Source of the DNA: Thermoplasmatales archaeon UBA509
GTDB taxonomy: Archaea; Thermoplasmatota; Thermoplasmata; Thermoplasmatales; Thermoplasmataceae
Direction of reading: 5' to 3'
Length of the DNA stretch: 36,805 nt
NCBI GenBank assembly: GCA_002498845.1
Contig: DAJC01000010.1
Location: forward strand, 1 to 36,805
The position numbers and the translations under genes are program-made. The notes beneath the pieces are model-generated. The model was not told the DNA's origin. It ran no database searches and worked only from the letters and a program-made list of their open reading frames with translations. Shown here in pieces: positions 21,835 to 30,565 of the stretch. The stretch's first letter is position 1. Each line of letters starts with the position of its first letter.

Positions 21835-23655
21835 ATGGCGCGGTTTAACATTATACATAGAGTCTGGAATGCCGTTGTATCAATGGTTAACCGCGGGTCC
21901 GTTGGAAAATGGGTGTTTATAGGTACACTCATCGGGATCATTGCCGGCCTGGGAAGCATTGCGCTTTATGAGAGTATAAAGCTAGTAACACATTACATGC
22001 TCTTTGGCATCACCGGATTTAATCCGCCTTCTACTGGGTCTTCTGGCGGTTTGCCTGACTACACAATTGGTAAATTCAGGGCATTTTTGATACCGGTTTC
22101 CACTGTTCTTGGAGGGCTCATATCAGGTTTCATAGTCTACAGGTTTGCCCCAGAGGCGGAAGGACATGGAACCGACGCTGCCATAAGTGCATTCCATAAT
22201 AATAACGGAAAGATACGCAGGCGGATCCCGCTTGTGAAGCTTGTTGCATCAGCAGTAACTATTGGCTCAGGCGGGAGTGCAGGCAGGGAAGGGCCAACTG
22301 CCCAGATAGCTGCCGGATTTGGCTCCTTCGTTGCTGATGCGTTCAAGATGAGCGACCATGACAGAAGAATAGCCATGGCTGCCGGCATAGGTGCGGGAAT
22401 CGGCAGCATATTCATGGCTCCACTTGGGGGCGCACTTCTCAGCACAGAAATACTGTATCGCCAGGATTTCGAGGTTGAGGCACTGATCCCTTCCATTGTA
22501 GCATCAATAGTCGGCTACTCAATATTTGGCTACTTATTTGATTACAAGCCACTGTTCACTATCCCTGATTCCTCGGTTCTCCTGGGATTTTCCCATCCTG
22601 AATCCCTGATTGTTTACCTTGCCGTGGGCATAATAGCCGGGCTGGGCGGAATACTGTATGTTAAGGCTTTCTACGGCATACAGGGACTCTTCAGGAAGAT
22701 GGGGCGATTCCCGAAAATGCTCAGGCCCGCACTGGGTGCGCTGTTTGTTGGCATAATAGCCATCTGGTTTCCTCAGATACTTGGCCTTGGGTATGGCTGG
22801 GTTCAGCAGATTTTCTTCCAGAACCTGGAATTGCTTCCACTCTGGATACTCCTGCTTCTCTTCTTCCTCAAGATACTGGCCACTTCTCTGACCATTGGAT
22901 CCGGAGGCTCGGGAGGAGTCTTTGCACCCGGGATTGTTACGGGAGCATTCCTTGGTGCAGCCATTGGCATTGTTGTACATCCGTTCTTTCCATTTCTCAA
23001 CGTGGTGGAGATCACCATAGTGGCCATGATCTCATTTTTTGGAGGCATAGCGAAAGCACCCATATCAATACTGATCATGGGTACGGAGATGACCGGAGGA
23101 TTTGCGCTGTTCCTCCCGCTGATGCTGGCCACCACTGTCTCGTACTTTGTATCGGGTCCAAAGTACTCCATTTACAGTGCTCAGGTCAAGGACAGATCAG
23201 CTTCTCCAGCACATGCCCTTGAATATGAAAAACCCGTCATGGATGAAGTGCTTGTCGAGGATGCAATGCAGAGAAACTACCCATGGGTTTCTCCGGATGA
23301 TGATCTCAGCGTGGCATTGAATCTTTTAAGAACAACGAAAACCAAGATGGTTGTGGTTGAACTTGCCAGAAATCTTCAGGGTACGATTTCGCTGGAGAAT
23401 ATAAACCCGGATTCAGATCTGAGATCAATCAAGGTGGAGGAGGTCATGAACAGGAATCCCCTAACTATTTCAAGCAAAGAGAACATCCATGTGGCACTGG
23501 ACACACTTATAAAGAGCACCACGGGAAAGCTGGTCGTTGTTTCCCCTTCTGACGGGAAGACAGTCCTTGGAACCATCGGGCTTTCTGAAATTGCAGACGC
23601 ATACAACAGACAGGTAAGGAAAATTAAGAACATGCAGATTCGGGGTAACAGCTGA
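21835..23655 (+). CDS. ClC-family chloride channel/antiporter with tandem CBS domains
   Basis: A 606-residue membrane protein with the inverted-repeat ClC fold of about 18 helices. The ion-pathway motifs are GREGP (150-154), whose Glu152 is the gating/proton glutamate, and GSGGSGGVFAPG near 360. The first Ser-containing filter motif is replaced by EGHGTDAAI. The presence of the gating Glu allows either channel or H+/Cl- exchange. Two CBS domains follow from about residue 475 (VEDAMQRNYPWVSPDD; VEEVMNRNPLTIS) and may bind adenine nucleotides. In an acidophile a ClC could help charge balance. The start is ATG 21835 rather than GTG 21832, from promoter spacing. Confidence 0.93.
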   Translation: MARFNIIHRVWNAVVSMVNRGSVGKWVFIGTLIGIIAGLGSIALYESIKLVTHYMLFGITGFNPPSTGSSGGLPDYTIGKFRAFLIPVSTVLGGLISGFIVYRFAPEAEGHGTDAAISAFHNNNGKIRRRIPLVKLVASAVTIGSGGSAGREGPTAQIAAGFGSFVADAFKMSDHDRRIAMAAGIGAGIGSIFMAPLGGALLSTEILYRQDFEVEALIPSIVASIVGYSIFGYLFDYKPLFTIPDSSVLLGFSHPESLIVYLAVGIIAGLGGILYVKAFYGIQGLFRKMGRFPKMLRPALGALFVGIIAIWFPQILGLGYGWVQQIFFQNLELLPLWILLLLFFLKILATSLTIGSGGSGGVFAPGIVTGAFLGAAIGIVVHPFFPFLNVVEITIVAMISFFGGIAKAPISILIMGTEMTGGFALFLPLMLATTVSYFVSGPKYSIYSAQVKDRSASPAHALEYEKPVMDEVLVEDAMQRNYPWVSPDDDLSVALNLLRTTKTKMVVVELARNLQGTISLENINPDSDLRSIKVEEVMNRNPLTISSKENIHVALDTLIKSTTGKLVVVSPSDGKTVLGTIGLSEIADAYNRQVRKIKNMQIRGNS

Positions 23656-23812
23656 TTCAGCCTTCTCCCCAGCCGGAAGCGCCATTCAATTTTTTCATAA
23701 TAATTGCCCGATTCGACGCAGGCTGCCGGCACTGCAACAGACATGATTTCGGGAAACGACATTCTCCCATACAGGAGAAAAGTAGAAATCCAATTAGCAC
23801 TGATCCATATAG

Positions 23813-24271
23813 ATGGCGATCACAAATGCCGATTATGGAACCATAAGGCAGTTCGACGGAAGAGATCTGGACAGGATTCTTGAGATTGCCTCAGCTTCTC
23901 TTTCCGAATATTACTCAGAGGCACTCATAATGGATCTTTATGATGAATGGCCCCAGGCTTTCCTTGTGTACACCATGGGGCGCGAGATACAGGGATTCAT
24001 AATCGGATCAAGATTTTCACCCACAGAAGCAAGGGTACTCATACTGGCGGTTGACCAGCAGTTCAGGAACATGGGCATAGGTGGAGCCCTCATGCAGTCC
24101 TTCCTTGCGTTGTGCAGCAGGAACAACTTCATGAGCGTAAAACTGGAAGTTAGAACGGATAATGATAATGCAATAAATTTTTACAGAAAATTGGGGTTTG
24201 TTGTGACATCAAGACTGAAGGCCTATTACAGCGATTCGTCTGATGCCTACACCATGTGGAAAATACTTTAG
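23813..24271 (+). CDS. GNAT-family N-acetyltransferase (RimI/Ard1-like)
   Basis: A 152-residue acetyl-CoA-dependent transferase. The acetyl-CoA loop is QQFRNMGIGGAL (about 82-93) after the strand VLILAVD. LEVRTDNDNAINFYRKLGF is the motif B pattern of RimI/Ard1 N-terminal acetyltransferases. That suggests protein alpha-amino acetylation, probably on ribosomal or other nascent proteins, but substrate is not proven. ATG 23813 begins 157 nt after the ClC gene. Its TAG stop overlaps the TAA of the convergent SAM synthetase in the tetramer TTAG. Confidence 0.88.
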   Translation: MAITNADYGTIRQFDGRDLDRILEIASASLSEYYSEALIMDLYDEWPQAFLVYTMGREIQGFIIGSRFSPTEARVLILAVDQQFRNMGIGGALMQSFLALCSRNNFMSVKLEVRTDNDNAINFYRKLGFVVTSRLKAYYSDSSDAYTMWKIL

Positions 24272-25473
24272 AAAACCGAGACTTTTCCCTCAACGAAGAG
24301 GTTGGTCAGGTTTCCTATGTTGGCAAGGCGATCGTCTGCCAGGTTCCTTATGTTGTTCTTGATCTTGGACTGGTCAGCGTTGTCCGCGTATATGACCTGG
24401 ATGCTTGCAACATGCGGATCGTCTATGCGTCTTCCGATCTGTGACACAATCCTGACGTGAACCTCCTGGACATCCCCGGGGTGTTCCTTCACAATGTCCT
24501 GGGCAATCATGTTTGACAGCACATTATACAGTTTGCCCACATGCGTGACGGGGTTCTTGCCTGCTGCCGCTTCCATGCTCATTGGCCTGTATGGAGTTAT
24601 GAGACCGGAAACCCTGTTCCCCCTTCCAACAGAACCATCATCCCCGTTTTCCATTGACATGCCAGTCACTGTGAGGTAGTGCCCTGTGCCCTTTCCATTC
24701 TCATCGTCAGCTGTGTTAACAAATATCTTTACTGGTTCATTGGTGACCTTAGCTGCATTCTTGGCTATGAGTTCCTTCAGCTCGCTCTTGACGGAAAAGT
24801 ACTCGGGATCATCCTTTACGAACTTATCCACATAAGCTGCTGCAACGGTCAGGTTTATTGTTCCGCCCTGCCTGAATCCCATGACCTTTATGTCGTAGCC
24901 TATGGCTGGCAGCTTTGACTTCAGTGCCGGTCCGTTGAGGTATCTCTCAGTCTCGTACACAAGCCTCTCTGTATCAGTATATGGCGCAAAACCCACTCCA
25001 AATGATGTGTCGTTTGCCCTCAGCTTTGATGTATCATATATCTCAGTAAGGTCAACTGAACCGTGCCCAATCCTGCAGTCGATCATGACATCAGAATCCA
25101 GGTCAAGATGCTTGAAGTTTGAGTTAAGAAATTCCCTGGTCGCCTTTATGGCTATTGACTTGAATGGTATCCTGTCATTTCCGACCTTGGTAGTTGCCCT
25201 ACCGCTGAGAAGTATGTAAGTCGGTTCCAGGACCTTCCCGCCACCGAACTGGGGAGCAGACTGCCCTCCTACAACCTCAACCTGGTCCGTATTGTGGTGC
25301 AGAATCTTGCCATATTCCTTGAGGTAATACCTGCTCAGTGCCCTGCTTACGGACTCGGCAATCCCGTCAGAAACGCTGTCCGGATGCCCGATACCCTTCC
25401 TTTCAACAATCTCGACTTCTCTCTTTGCTGTTGGTGTCTGTATGATGCCTTCGACTGCAATGTTTCTTTCCAT
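24268..25473 (-). CDS. mat: Archaeal S-adenosylmethionine synthetase
   Basis: A 401-residue enzyme that makes SAM from methionine and ATP, of the archaeal MAT class rather than bacterial MetK. Diagnostic stretches are [18 protein letters not shown] near residue 25, [21 protein letters not shown] near 60, [45 protein letters not shown] and RIDDPH. Length is normal. ATG 25473 is preceded by AAGGAGG, one of the best ribosome binding sites in the window. It is divergent from purH across a 152-nt region with striking palindromes. Confidence 0.97.
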   Translation of the reverse strand: MERNIAVEGIIQTPTAKREVEIVERKGIGHPDSVSDGIAESVSRALSRYYLKEYGKILHHNTDQVEVVGGQSAPQFGGGKVLEPTYILLSGRATTKVGNDRIPFKSIAIKATREFLNSNFKHLDLDSDVMIDCRIGHGSVDLTEIYDTSKLRANDTSFGVGFAPYTDTERLVYETERYLNGPALKSKLPAIGYDIKVMGFRQGGTINLTVAAAYVDKFVKDDPEYFSVKSELKELIAKNAAKVTNEPVKIFVNTADDENGKGTGHYLTVTGMSMENGDDGSVGRGNRVSGLITPYRPMSMEAAAGKNPVTHVGKLYNVLSNMIAQDIVKEHPGDVQEVHVRIVSQIGRRIDDPHVASIQVIYADNADQSKIKNNIRNLADDRLANIGNLTNLFVEGKVSVF

Positions 25474-25480
25474 TATTTTG

Positions 25481-25506
25481 CCTCCTTTTTTAGGGGATTT
25501 ATAAAC
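25481..25506 (-). promoter_or_regulatory. SAM synthetase ribosome binding site and TATA candidates
   Basis: AAGGAGG (25481-25487, minus strand) lies about eight bases before ATG 25473. GTTTATAAATC (about 25496-25506) is a TATA-like box but would start the RNA nearly at the ATG, excluding the ribosome binding site. An AAATACAAAACC stretch near 25518-25529 would give a leader that includes it. Both promoters may be used. Confidence 0.45.
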
Positions 25507-25536
25507 TGAAATAAAGGTTTTGTATTTCCGGCTGCC

Positions 25537-25592
25537 AAATTACCACGCCAAAAGTAAAATTACCACTGGTAATTTTTACAGCCACTGTAAAA
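25537..25592. promoter_or_regulatory. Operator-like palindromes between mat and purH
   Basis: Two palindromes overlap by 3 nt. AAAATTACC-ACT-GGTAATTTT (25556-25576) has 9-bp arms. TTTTACAG-CCA-CTGTAAAA (25574-25592) has 8-bp arms. Both share TTAC...GTAA ends. A 10-bp direct repeat AAATTACCAC occurs at 25537-25546 and 25557-25566, exactly 20 bp apart, about two helical turns. The block ends immediately before the purH TATA box. This is the pattern of a multi-dimer transcription-factor site. Confidence 0.65.
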
Positions 25593-25601
25593 TGAATTAA
25601 G
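25593..25601 (+). promoter_or_regulatory. TATA box of purH (leaderless)
   Basis: TGAATTAAG is centred about 29 nt before ATG 25626 and directly adjoins the second palindrome. The start lacks a ribosome binding site. Confidence 0.45.
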
Positions 25602-25625
25602 GAAGTTGTTCATTACTCCTGCATC

Positions 25626-27128
25626 ATGAAGATTCTGGCCAGTGTTCATAACAAGGATAGGCTTGATTCATTCCTACACGGGATCTCGAAGTATGTAGAT
25701 GAAATCTATGCTTCAGGAGGCACATACAGGTTCCTGACCGATTCAGGATTTACTTGCAGGAACATATCAACCCTTACGGGCTTTGAGGAACTGCTGCATG
25801 GAAGGGTGAAGACGCTTCATCCAGCCATTTTTGCCGGCATTCTCTCCCAGCGAGATCCGGAGAGCAGCAGGCAGTTGCAGGAGCGTGGATTTCCCGAATT
25901 TGACATGGTCATCGTAAATCTTTACCCTTTTGATGAGGCAGCCAAGACCCACAAGCTCGAGGACATGATAGAGAATATTGACATAGGAGGCTTATCTCTC
26001 CTTCGTGCTGCGGCAAAGAACTACGAACATGTCACCGTCCTTTCTGATCCCTCCCAGTACGATTCCGTTGCCACAGAGCTTCAGCAGAACGGCAAGATTT
26101 CAGGCGAGACCAGGAAGAGGCTGGCCCTTAAGGCATTTTCCAGATCAGCCGACTATGACATTTCCATTTATGGATCAATGAACGGTGAACTTTTCGGCAC
26201 AGCTCCGCCTTCAATGTACCTGAAGGGTACCAGAGGACGTGAACTTCGCTATGGCGAAAACCCTGACCAGAAGGGGTATGTGTATTCCGACGGAACGCAG
26301 TACGGGATTGCCAATGCCACTCAGCTTCAGGGCAAGGAGCTTTCATACAACAATATCCTGGATGCGGATTCTGCCTTTGAGACTGCACTTGAGTTCACTG
26401 ATCCTGTGGCCGTTGTACTGAAGCATAACACCCCGTGTGGCGTTTCATCTGCCGCAGACATAAATACTGCCCTCAAGAGAGCCATTGCAGCTGATCAGGA
26501 ATCTGCATACGGATCGGTCATTGCCATTAACAGGAAGTTCGACTCCGGATCCCTTGAAGCAATCTCGAAGCTTTTCGTGGAGGTCATCATCGCTCCGGAA
26601 TATGATCCTGATGCACTGGAAGGCCTGAAAAAGAAGAAGAATCTCCGTGTGCTCAGGGTGCCGCTGGTACCTGACCAGAATCCCCGGGTCAGATCCATAT
26701 CAAACGGGTTCCTTGTGCAGAGCAGGCTGTCAACCCAATATGAGAAGCTTGATCAGAAGACCTCAACCGCAGCAAGCAGGGAACAGCTCAGGGACCTGGA
26801 ATTTGCGTGGAAGGTTGTTGCACACAGCCGGAGCAATGCCATAGTCCTTGCAAAGGACATGACCACCACCGGTATAGGCGCCGGACAGACCTCAAGGATA
26901 GAGGCCCTGAAGGTTGCTGTTGAGAGGGCTGGTGAAAAGTCCAGAGGATCAGTGCTTGCCTCTGACGCATTCTTCCCGTTCTATGATAATGTTGAACTGG
27001 CAGGAAAGTCTGGAATTGCGGCAATCATCCAGCCAGGCGGTTCCATAAGAGATGATGAGGTGGTTGCCAGGGCTGAGGAACTTGACATTCCCATGTATTT
27101 CACCGGTAAGAGGGTGTTCCTTCACTGA
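25626..27128 (+). CDS. purH: Bifunctional AICAR formyltransferase/IMP cyclohydrolase
   Basis: A 500-residue enzyme for the last two steps of IMP synthesis: formylation of AICAR with 10-formyl-tetrahydrofolate, then ring closure. The N-terminal MGS-like cyclohydrolase domain has GGTYRFL, GRVKTLHP and VNLYPF. The transformylase domain has LRYGENPDQKG, the catalytic LKHNTPCG (K-H pair), GAGQTSRIEA, ASDAFFPF and IIQPGGSIRDDE. It is close to full bacterial length. Many archaea use the unrelated PurP and PurO instead, so this is the bacterial-style solution, perhaps from ancient transfer. Its stop abuts that of the convergent protease gene. Confidence 0.97.
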   Translation: MKILASVHNKDRLDSFLHGISKYVDEIYASGGTYRFLTDSGFTCRNISTLTGFEELLHGRVKTLHPAIFAGILSQRDPESSRQLQERGFPEFDMVIVNLYPFDEAAKTHKLEDMIENIDIGGLSLLRAAAKNYEHVTVLSDPSQYDSVATELQQNGKISGETRKRLALKAFSRSADYDISIYGSMNGELFGTAPPSMYLKGTRGRELRYGENPDQKGYVYSDGTQYGIANATQLQGKELSYNNILDADSAFETALEFTDPVAVVLKHNTPCGVSSAADINTALKRAIAADQESAYGSVIAINRKFDSGSLEAISKLFVEVIIAPEYDPDALEGLKKKKNLRVLRVPLVPDQNPRVRSISNGFLVQSRLSTQYEKLDQKTSTAASREQLRDLEFAWKVVAHSRSNAIVLAKDMTTTGIGAGQTSRIEALKVAVERAGEKSRGSVLASDAFFPFYDNVELAGKSGIAAIIQPGGSIRDDEVVARAEELDIPMYFTGKRVFLH

Positions 27129-27983
27129 TCAGAAAACCCTGAATGCAAGAAATGCAACCAGGAAACCGGCAATTGCGCCGCTGTTGATAAATGGCAGGCC
27201 CGGTGCGGGCCTTGAGACCTTTGTGAAGAGAAGCACCATGATGCCTGCAATTGCACCTGCCAGGGGAAGCAGCAGGAACGGGATAAGATTCTTCTCGCCG
27301 TAAAGTGCGGAAGATGCCACCATTATGCAGGGAAAAACAATATCTCCAAAGCCCAGGATGAATGTGCCTGATCCGGTCCTTTCCGAAGGAGGTGCGGATG
27401 TTTTTGGAAATGACATGCCATTCATGCTGGTCCCTTTCTCCGATGGGAAGACAAAGAGCATGGGCAGCCTGGAATCCATTGCTGTTCCGGCAAGGCTTAT
27501 CATGTGTTTCGTCCTGTATACTGCAATATAGTCATATATTGCAAAAACTGCAAGGAAAAGCACGGAGGACCACACGCCTATTATTGTGGCCCATATGGAA
27601 GCCACCCCTGCTGAAAGAAAAAATCCGGCAACGTCAACCACATACCATTCGTACTTGAATATAAGCAGGATCACCATTATTGCAGGGGCGGCAAAGCTTA
27701 TGGCATAATATTCTGCATACGTCTGTGCGATATAGAGACCAAGAATGCTCCACACATAGAATGTGACGTATGCAATGACGGCTATGAACACCCATCTGAG
27801 GATGTTACCGAACTTCCTCCTGCCTATGAATATGACAACACCCGTGAAAGCAAGGGCTGCTATGAGGTAATATGCAACATAGGTGAGGCCGCTGGTGGGG
27901 CTCTTTGCCTGGACACCGGGCGATACTGCAATGAGGGAAATTGACATGAATGTGGCAAGAAGCGACGATGCAATGAGCACCAC
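27129..27983 (-). CDS. Presenilin/signal-peptide-peptidase-like intramembrane aspartyl protease
   Basis: A 284-residue polytopic membrane protein of the archaeal presenilin-homologue family (peptidase A22 type). About nine hydrophobic segments are visible. The two catalytic aspartates are D151 in AIYDYIAVY and D214 in GFGD (211-214). The PALP equivalent near the C-terminus is PGLP (261-264). A hydrophilic loop of roughly 45 residues separates the aspartates, as in the family. It would cut transmembrane substrates within the membrane; the natural substrate is unknown. It starts at GTG 27983, 13 nt after the topoisomerase stop, so it is probably cotranscribed with topA. Confidence 0.88.
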   Translation of the reverse strand: MVLIASSLLATFMSISLIAVSPGVQAKSPTSGLTYVAYYLIAALAFTGVVIFIGRRKFGNILRWVFIAVIAYVTFYVWSILGLYIAQTYAEYYAISFAAPAIMVILLIFKYEWYVVDVAGFFLSAGVASIWATIIGVWSSVLFLAVFAIYDYIAVYRTKHMISLAGTAMDSRLPMLFVFPSEKGTSMNGMSFPKTSAPPSERTGSGTFILGFGDIVFPCIMVASSALYGEKNLIPFLLLPLAGAIAGIMVLLFTKVSRPAPGLPFINSGAIAGFLVAFLAFRVF

Positions 27984-27996
27984 TATCCCGGAAATC

Positions 27997-30318
27997 TCAG
28001 GAATCCTGTTCTGCAGCCTTGCTCACCTTTCCCTTCTTCCTGTTATATTCACACGACATGTTGGGGCAGAATTTCCATGCCCTCTTTCCCCTGAAAGATA
28101 TGATCAGTGGTGCACCGCAGTGCGGGCATACCTCCCCGGTAGCCTTCAGATTTCCCATCTGCGGCACAGGATATGTTTTCTTGCAATTGGGGTAATTTGA
28201 ACATCCCAGGAACCTCTTGCCGAACCTTGACTGGCGCAGGACAAGATCTCCGCCATCCTCCGGACATTTTCCGTAGGTGTTCTTTTCCTGATTGAACTTG
28301 CAGTGTGGATCAGTGCACCTGATCTCCGGGGATTGCCCCCTGCGGATTATGCGAATCTCTGGAAGGCCGCAGACAGGACATTTCTCCTCCAGAATTTCAG
28401 GAGTCCCCATGAGGGGCGCAGGGAAATCTATTCTGCAGCCTTCATGGCTGCACTTTATCCTTGAGTATTCCCGGTTCCTGACCAGCAGCACAGGCGTTCC
28501 ATGCTCTGGGCAGGTGCCAACCTCACGCCCCATGCGAAGCGCTTTCTGTATTGTATCCCTGATTATGGCATCCTTCTCCCGGAACTGTGCGAGCACATGG
28601 TGGAGCATTTCCCTGGAGACCTTCACAACCTGATCCTTGCCTATTTCGTTGTTTGCAATCCGGTCCATGTCCTTTTCCAGCTCTGCTGTCATGTCCGGTT
28701 CTGTTATGTCGGATTTAACCGTGAGAAGAGATTCAATTACACCCATGCCAAGGTACGTGGGCCTGACCGGGTTTCCTTCAATAAATCCTCTTGACTGGAG
28801 CTTGTCGATTATGTCATGCCTGGTGCTTTTTGTGCCCAGATTCAGCTCTTCCATCTTTTTTATGAGTGAGGCAAAATCATAACGTGCAGGAGGCTTTGTC
28901 TCCTCCTCATCAATGTTCCATTTTTTACCTTTGACGGTATCGCCAGGAGCAAGAGGAGGTACGAATGATTCCTGCACCTTCCTGTATGGGTACAGTTCCA
29001 GCCATCCGCTGTCCAGCACCTTAAGGCCCCTGGACGAGAACCTGTGGCCGTTCACATCAAAGGCGGCATCGGTAATCTCCCTCTTCCCTTCCCTGTAAAG
29101 TGTTGCAAGGAACCTGCGAAGGATCAGCTCGTATATACGGGCGAAATCCCCTGAAAGCGCCCCCTTCTTTGCAGCCGAAACCGGGTATATGGGCGGATGA
29201 TCCGTGGCTTCGGTGCGCCCCCTTGAAGGGTGGATGGATTCCTGGTCAAGCACTTTCTGGACGTCCTCCCGGAATTCAGTGTCCAGGAGCTTCGTGAGGA
29301 CCGACTTGAAATGTATGGACTTCTGGTAGACCGTGTTATCGGTCCTTGGATAGCTGATGTATCCTCTGGTGTATAGCGATTCTGCAATCTTCATGGCCTT
29401 TCCGGGCTGCACCCCAATCCGTGAAGCTTCCCGCAGAAACTCAGTGGTGTTGAACGGAACGGGCCGGGGTATGCGCTCCTCCCTGGTGGAATATTCCAGC
29501 ACCGTTGCATCTTTCCCGTCAATTTCTGCAAATATCTTCTCTGCTTTTTCCTTCTCCCATATGGGACCATCGCTGTATGTTGCAGTGAAATCCTTTTTCC
29601 TGTTGAGCAGTATGTTGATAATCCAGTATGGTTTTTTCTGGAAATCCCTGATTTCCAGCTCTCTTCTCACCACAAGCACGAGAGTGGGCGTCTGTACCCT
29701 TCCGATGGAAATGAAATTCTTACCCATCCTGCCTGACGTTATGGAAAAGAACCGTGTCAGGACCGCCCCCCAGTAAAGATCTATTTCCTCCCTTGCAGCA
29801 GCTGACTGGGCAAGATTGCTGTCAAGATCGGTGAGATCAGAGAAAGCTTTCCTTATCTCTTCCGGTGTCAGTGCACTGAACCTGGCTCGCCTGATCTCAG
29901 GATCGAGTTTTATCCTGTCAAGGACGTTTGTGCGTATAATATCAAGAGCTTCTGACCCTATGAGTTCGCCCTCCCTGTCGAAGTCGGTGGCAATGATTAT
30001 GCGCCAGGCCCTGTCGCTCAGTGATACCAGGGAATTGAAGGCATTCTTGTTGGTTACATTTCTTGTGATCTCAGCATCGATGAGTTTCTCCAGGCTCACT
30101 GATTTCCAGTCCTTCATGGACGGAGGGAAGTCCAGTTCAACTATGTGCCCGCTCAAAGGGATAACAATGTTCGTGCCGCCATCATCCTGGAACTCTATGT
30201 AGTTGAGGCCCTTGCTCCTCTTCTGCTTTGATTCCCCGTTGGATAGAATGTAAGCGATCCTTCTTGCAGCATCAGCTTTCTCAGTTATGATTATGTTACG
30301 GTCGTTTCCACCAGTCAA
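27997..30318 (-). CDS. topA: DNA topoisomerase I (type IA)
   Basis: A 773-residue enzyme that relaxes negative supercoils by single-strand passage. The Toprim domain has E13 (ITEK) and the acidic triad in TDFDREGE (112-118). The nucleophile is Y323 in GYISYPRTDNT. SIGRVQTPTLVLVV near 204 and TKSTRHDI further on are conserved core motifs. The C-terminus (about 620-765) holds four zinc-ribbon-like Cys4 units, e.g. KCPVCG...CTDPHC and CPHCG...CPNMSC. There is no reverse-gyrase helicase part. The start is TTG 30318; an out-of-frame ATG upstream was discounted. GATATATTAACC at 30348-30359 is the promoter. Confidence 0.95.
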   Translation of the reverse strand: MTGGNDRNIIITEKADAARRIAYILSNGESKQKRSKGLNYIEFQDDGGTNIVIPLSGHIVELDFPPSMKDWKSVSLEKLIDAEITRNVTNKNAFNSLVSLSDRAWRIIIATDFDREGELIGSEALDIIRTNVLDRIKLDPEIRRARFSALTPEEIRKAFSDLTDLDSNLAQSAAAREEIDLYWGAVLTRFFSITSGRMGKNFISIGRVQTPTLVLVVRRELEIRDFQKKPYWIINILLNRKKDFTATYSDGPIWEKEKAEKIFAEIDGKDATVLEYSTREERIPRPVPFNTTEFLREASRIGVQPGKAMKIAESLYTRGYISYPRTDNTVYQKSIHFKSVLTKLLDTEFREDVQKVLDQESIHPSRGRTEATDHPPIYPVSAAKKGALSGDFARIYELILRRFLATLYREGKREITDAAFDVNGHRFSSRGLKVLDSGWLELYPYRKVQESFVPPLAPGDTVKGKKWNIDEEETKPPARYDFASLIKKMEELNLGTKSTRHDIIDKLQSRGFIEGNPVRPTYLGMGVIESLLTVKSDITEPDMTAELEKDMDRIANNEIGKDQVVKVSREMLHHVLAQFREKDAIIRDTIQKALRMGREVGTCPEHGTPVLLVRNREYSRIKCSHEGCRIDFPAPLMGTPEILEEKCPVCGLPEIRIIRRGQSPEIRCTDPHCKFNQEKNTYGKCPEDGGDLVLRQSRFGKRFLGCSNYPNCKKTYPVPQMGNLKATGEVCPHCGAPLIISFRGKRAWKFCPNMSCEYNRKKGKVSKAAEQDS

Positions 30319-30347
30319 TGAAGTTCAGACCTCTCATTGTTTCCCCG

Positions 30348-30359
30348 GTTAATATATCT
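30348..30359 (-). promoter_or_regulatory. TATA box of topA
   Basis: The minus strand GATATATTAACC predicts a transcript start near 30327, roughly ten bases before TTG 30318. Confidence 0.5.
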
Positions 30360-30484
30360 GGCACTTTTACCTGCAACATTGCGGTGTTGCCCGATACTCC
30401 GGAGCCGGTTGTCCTATGGCAATCAACTTACTAAAGCTTTACATGAGTTATGTGGAATCTCCCATGCTGCTGAAAACAGATGAT

Positions 30485-30522
30485 GCCTGTCGGCCCGATT
30501 TCTTACTGGGTCCTGTACAGGC
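30485..30522. repeat. Inverted repeat GCCTGT...ACAGGC upstream of the HemK2-like gene
   Basis: GCCTGT (30485-30490) pairs with ACAGGC (30517-30522). Inside, GCCC and GGGT can extend a stem. The right arm lies in a perfect 10-bp palindrome CCTGTACAGG (30512-30521). The element ends about 20 nt before an AT-rich TTAAAATTTTATG. It could be an operator or an RNA hairpin. The rest of the roughly 250-nt gap is featureless to me. Confidence 0.4.
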
Positions 30523-30565
30523 AGATTGATTTTTGCCATGGGTTAAAATTTTATGCCTCGCAACT

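Noticed and set aside
23376..23762. 128-codon minus-strand frame over the ClC CBS region
   Set aside because: It mirrors conserved CBS codons, and its hydrophobic look is a by-product of antisense reading.
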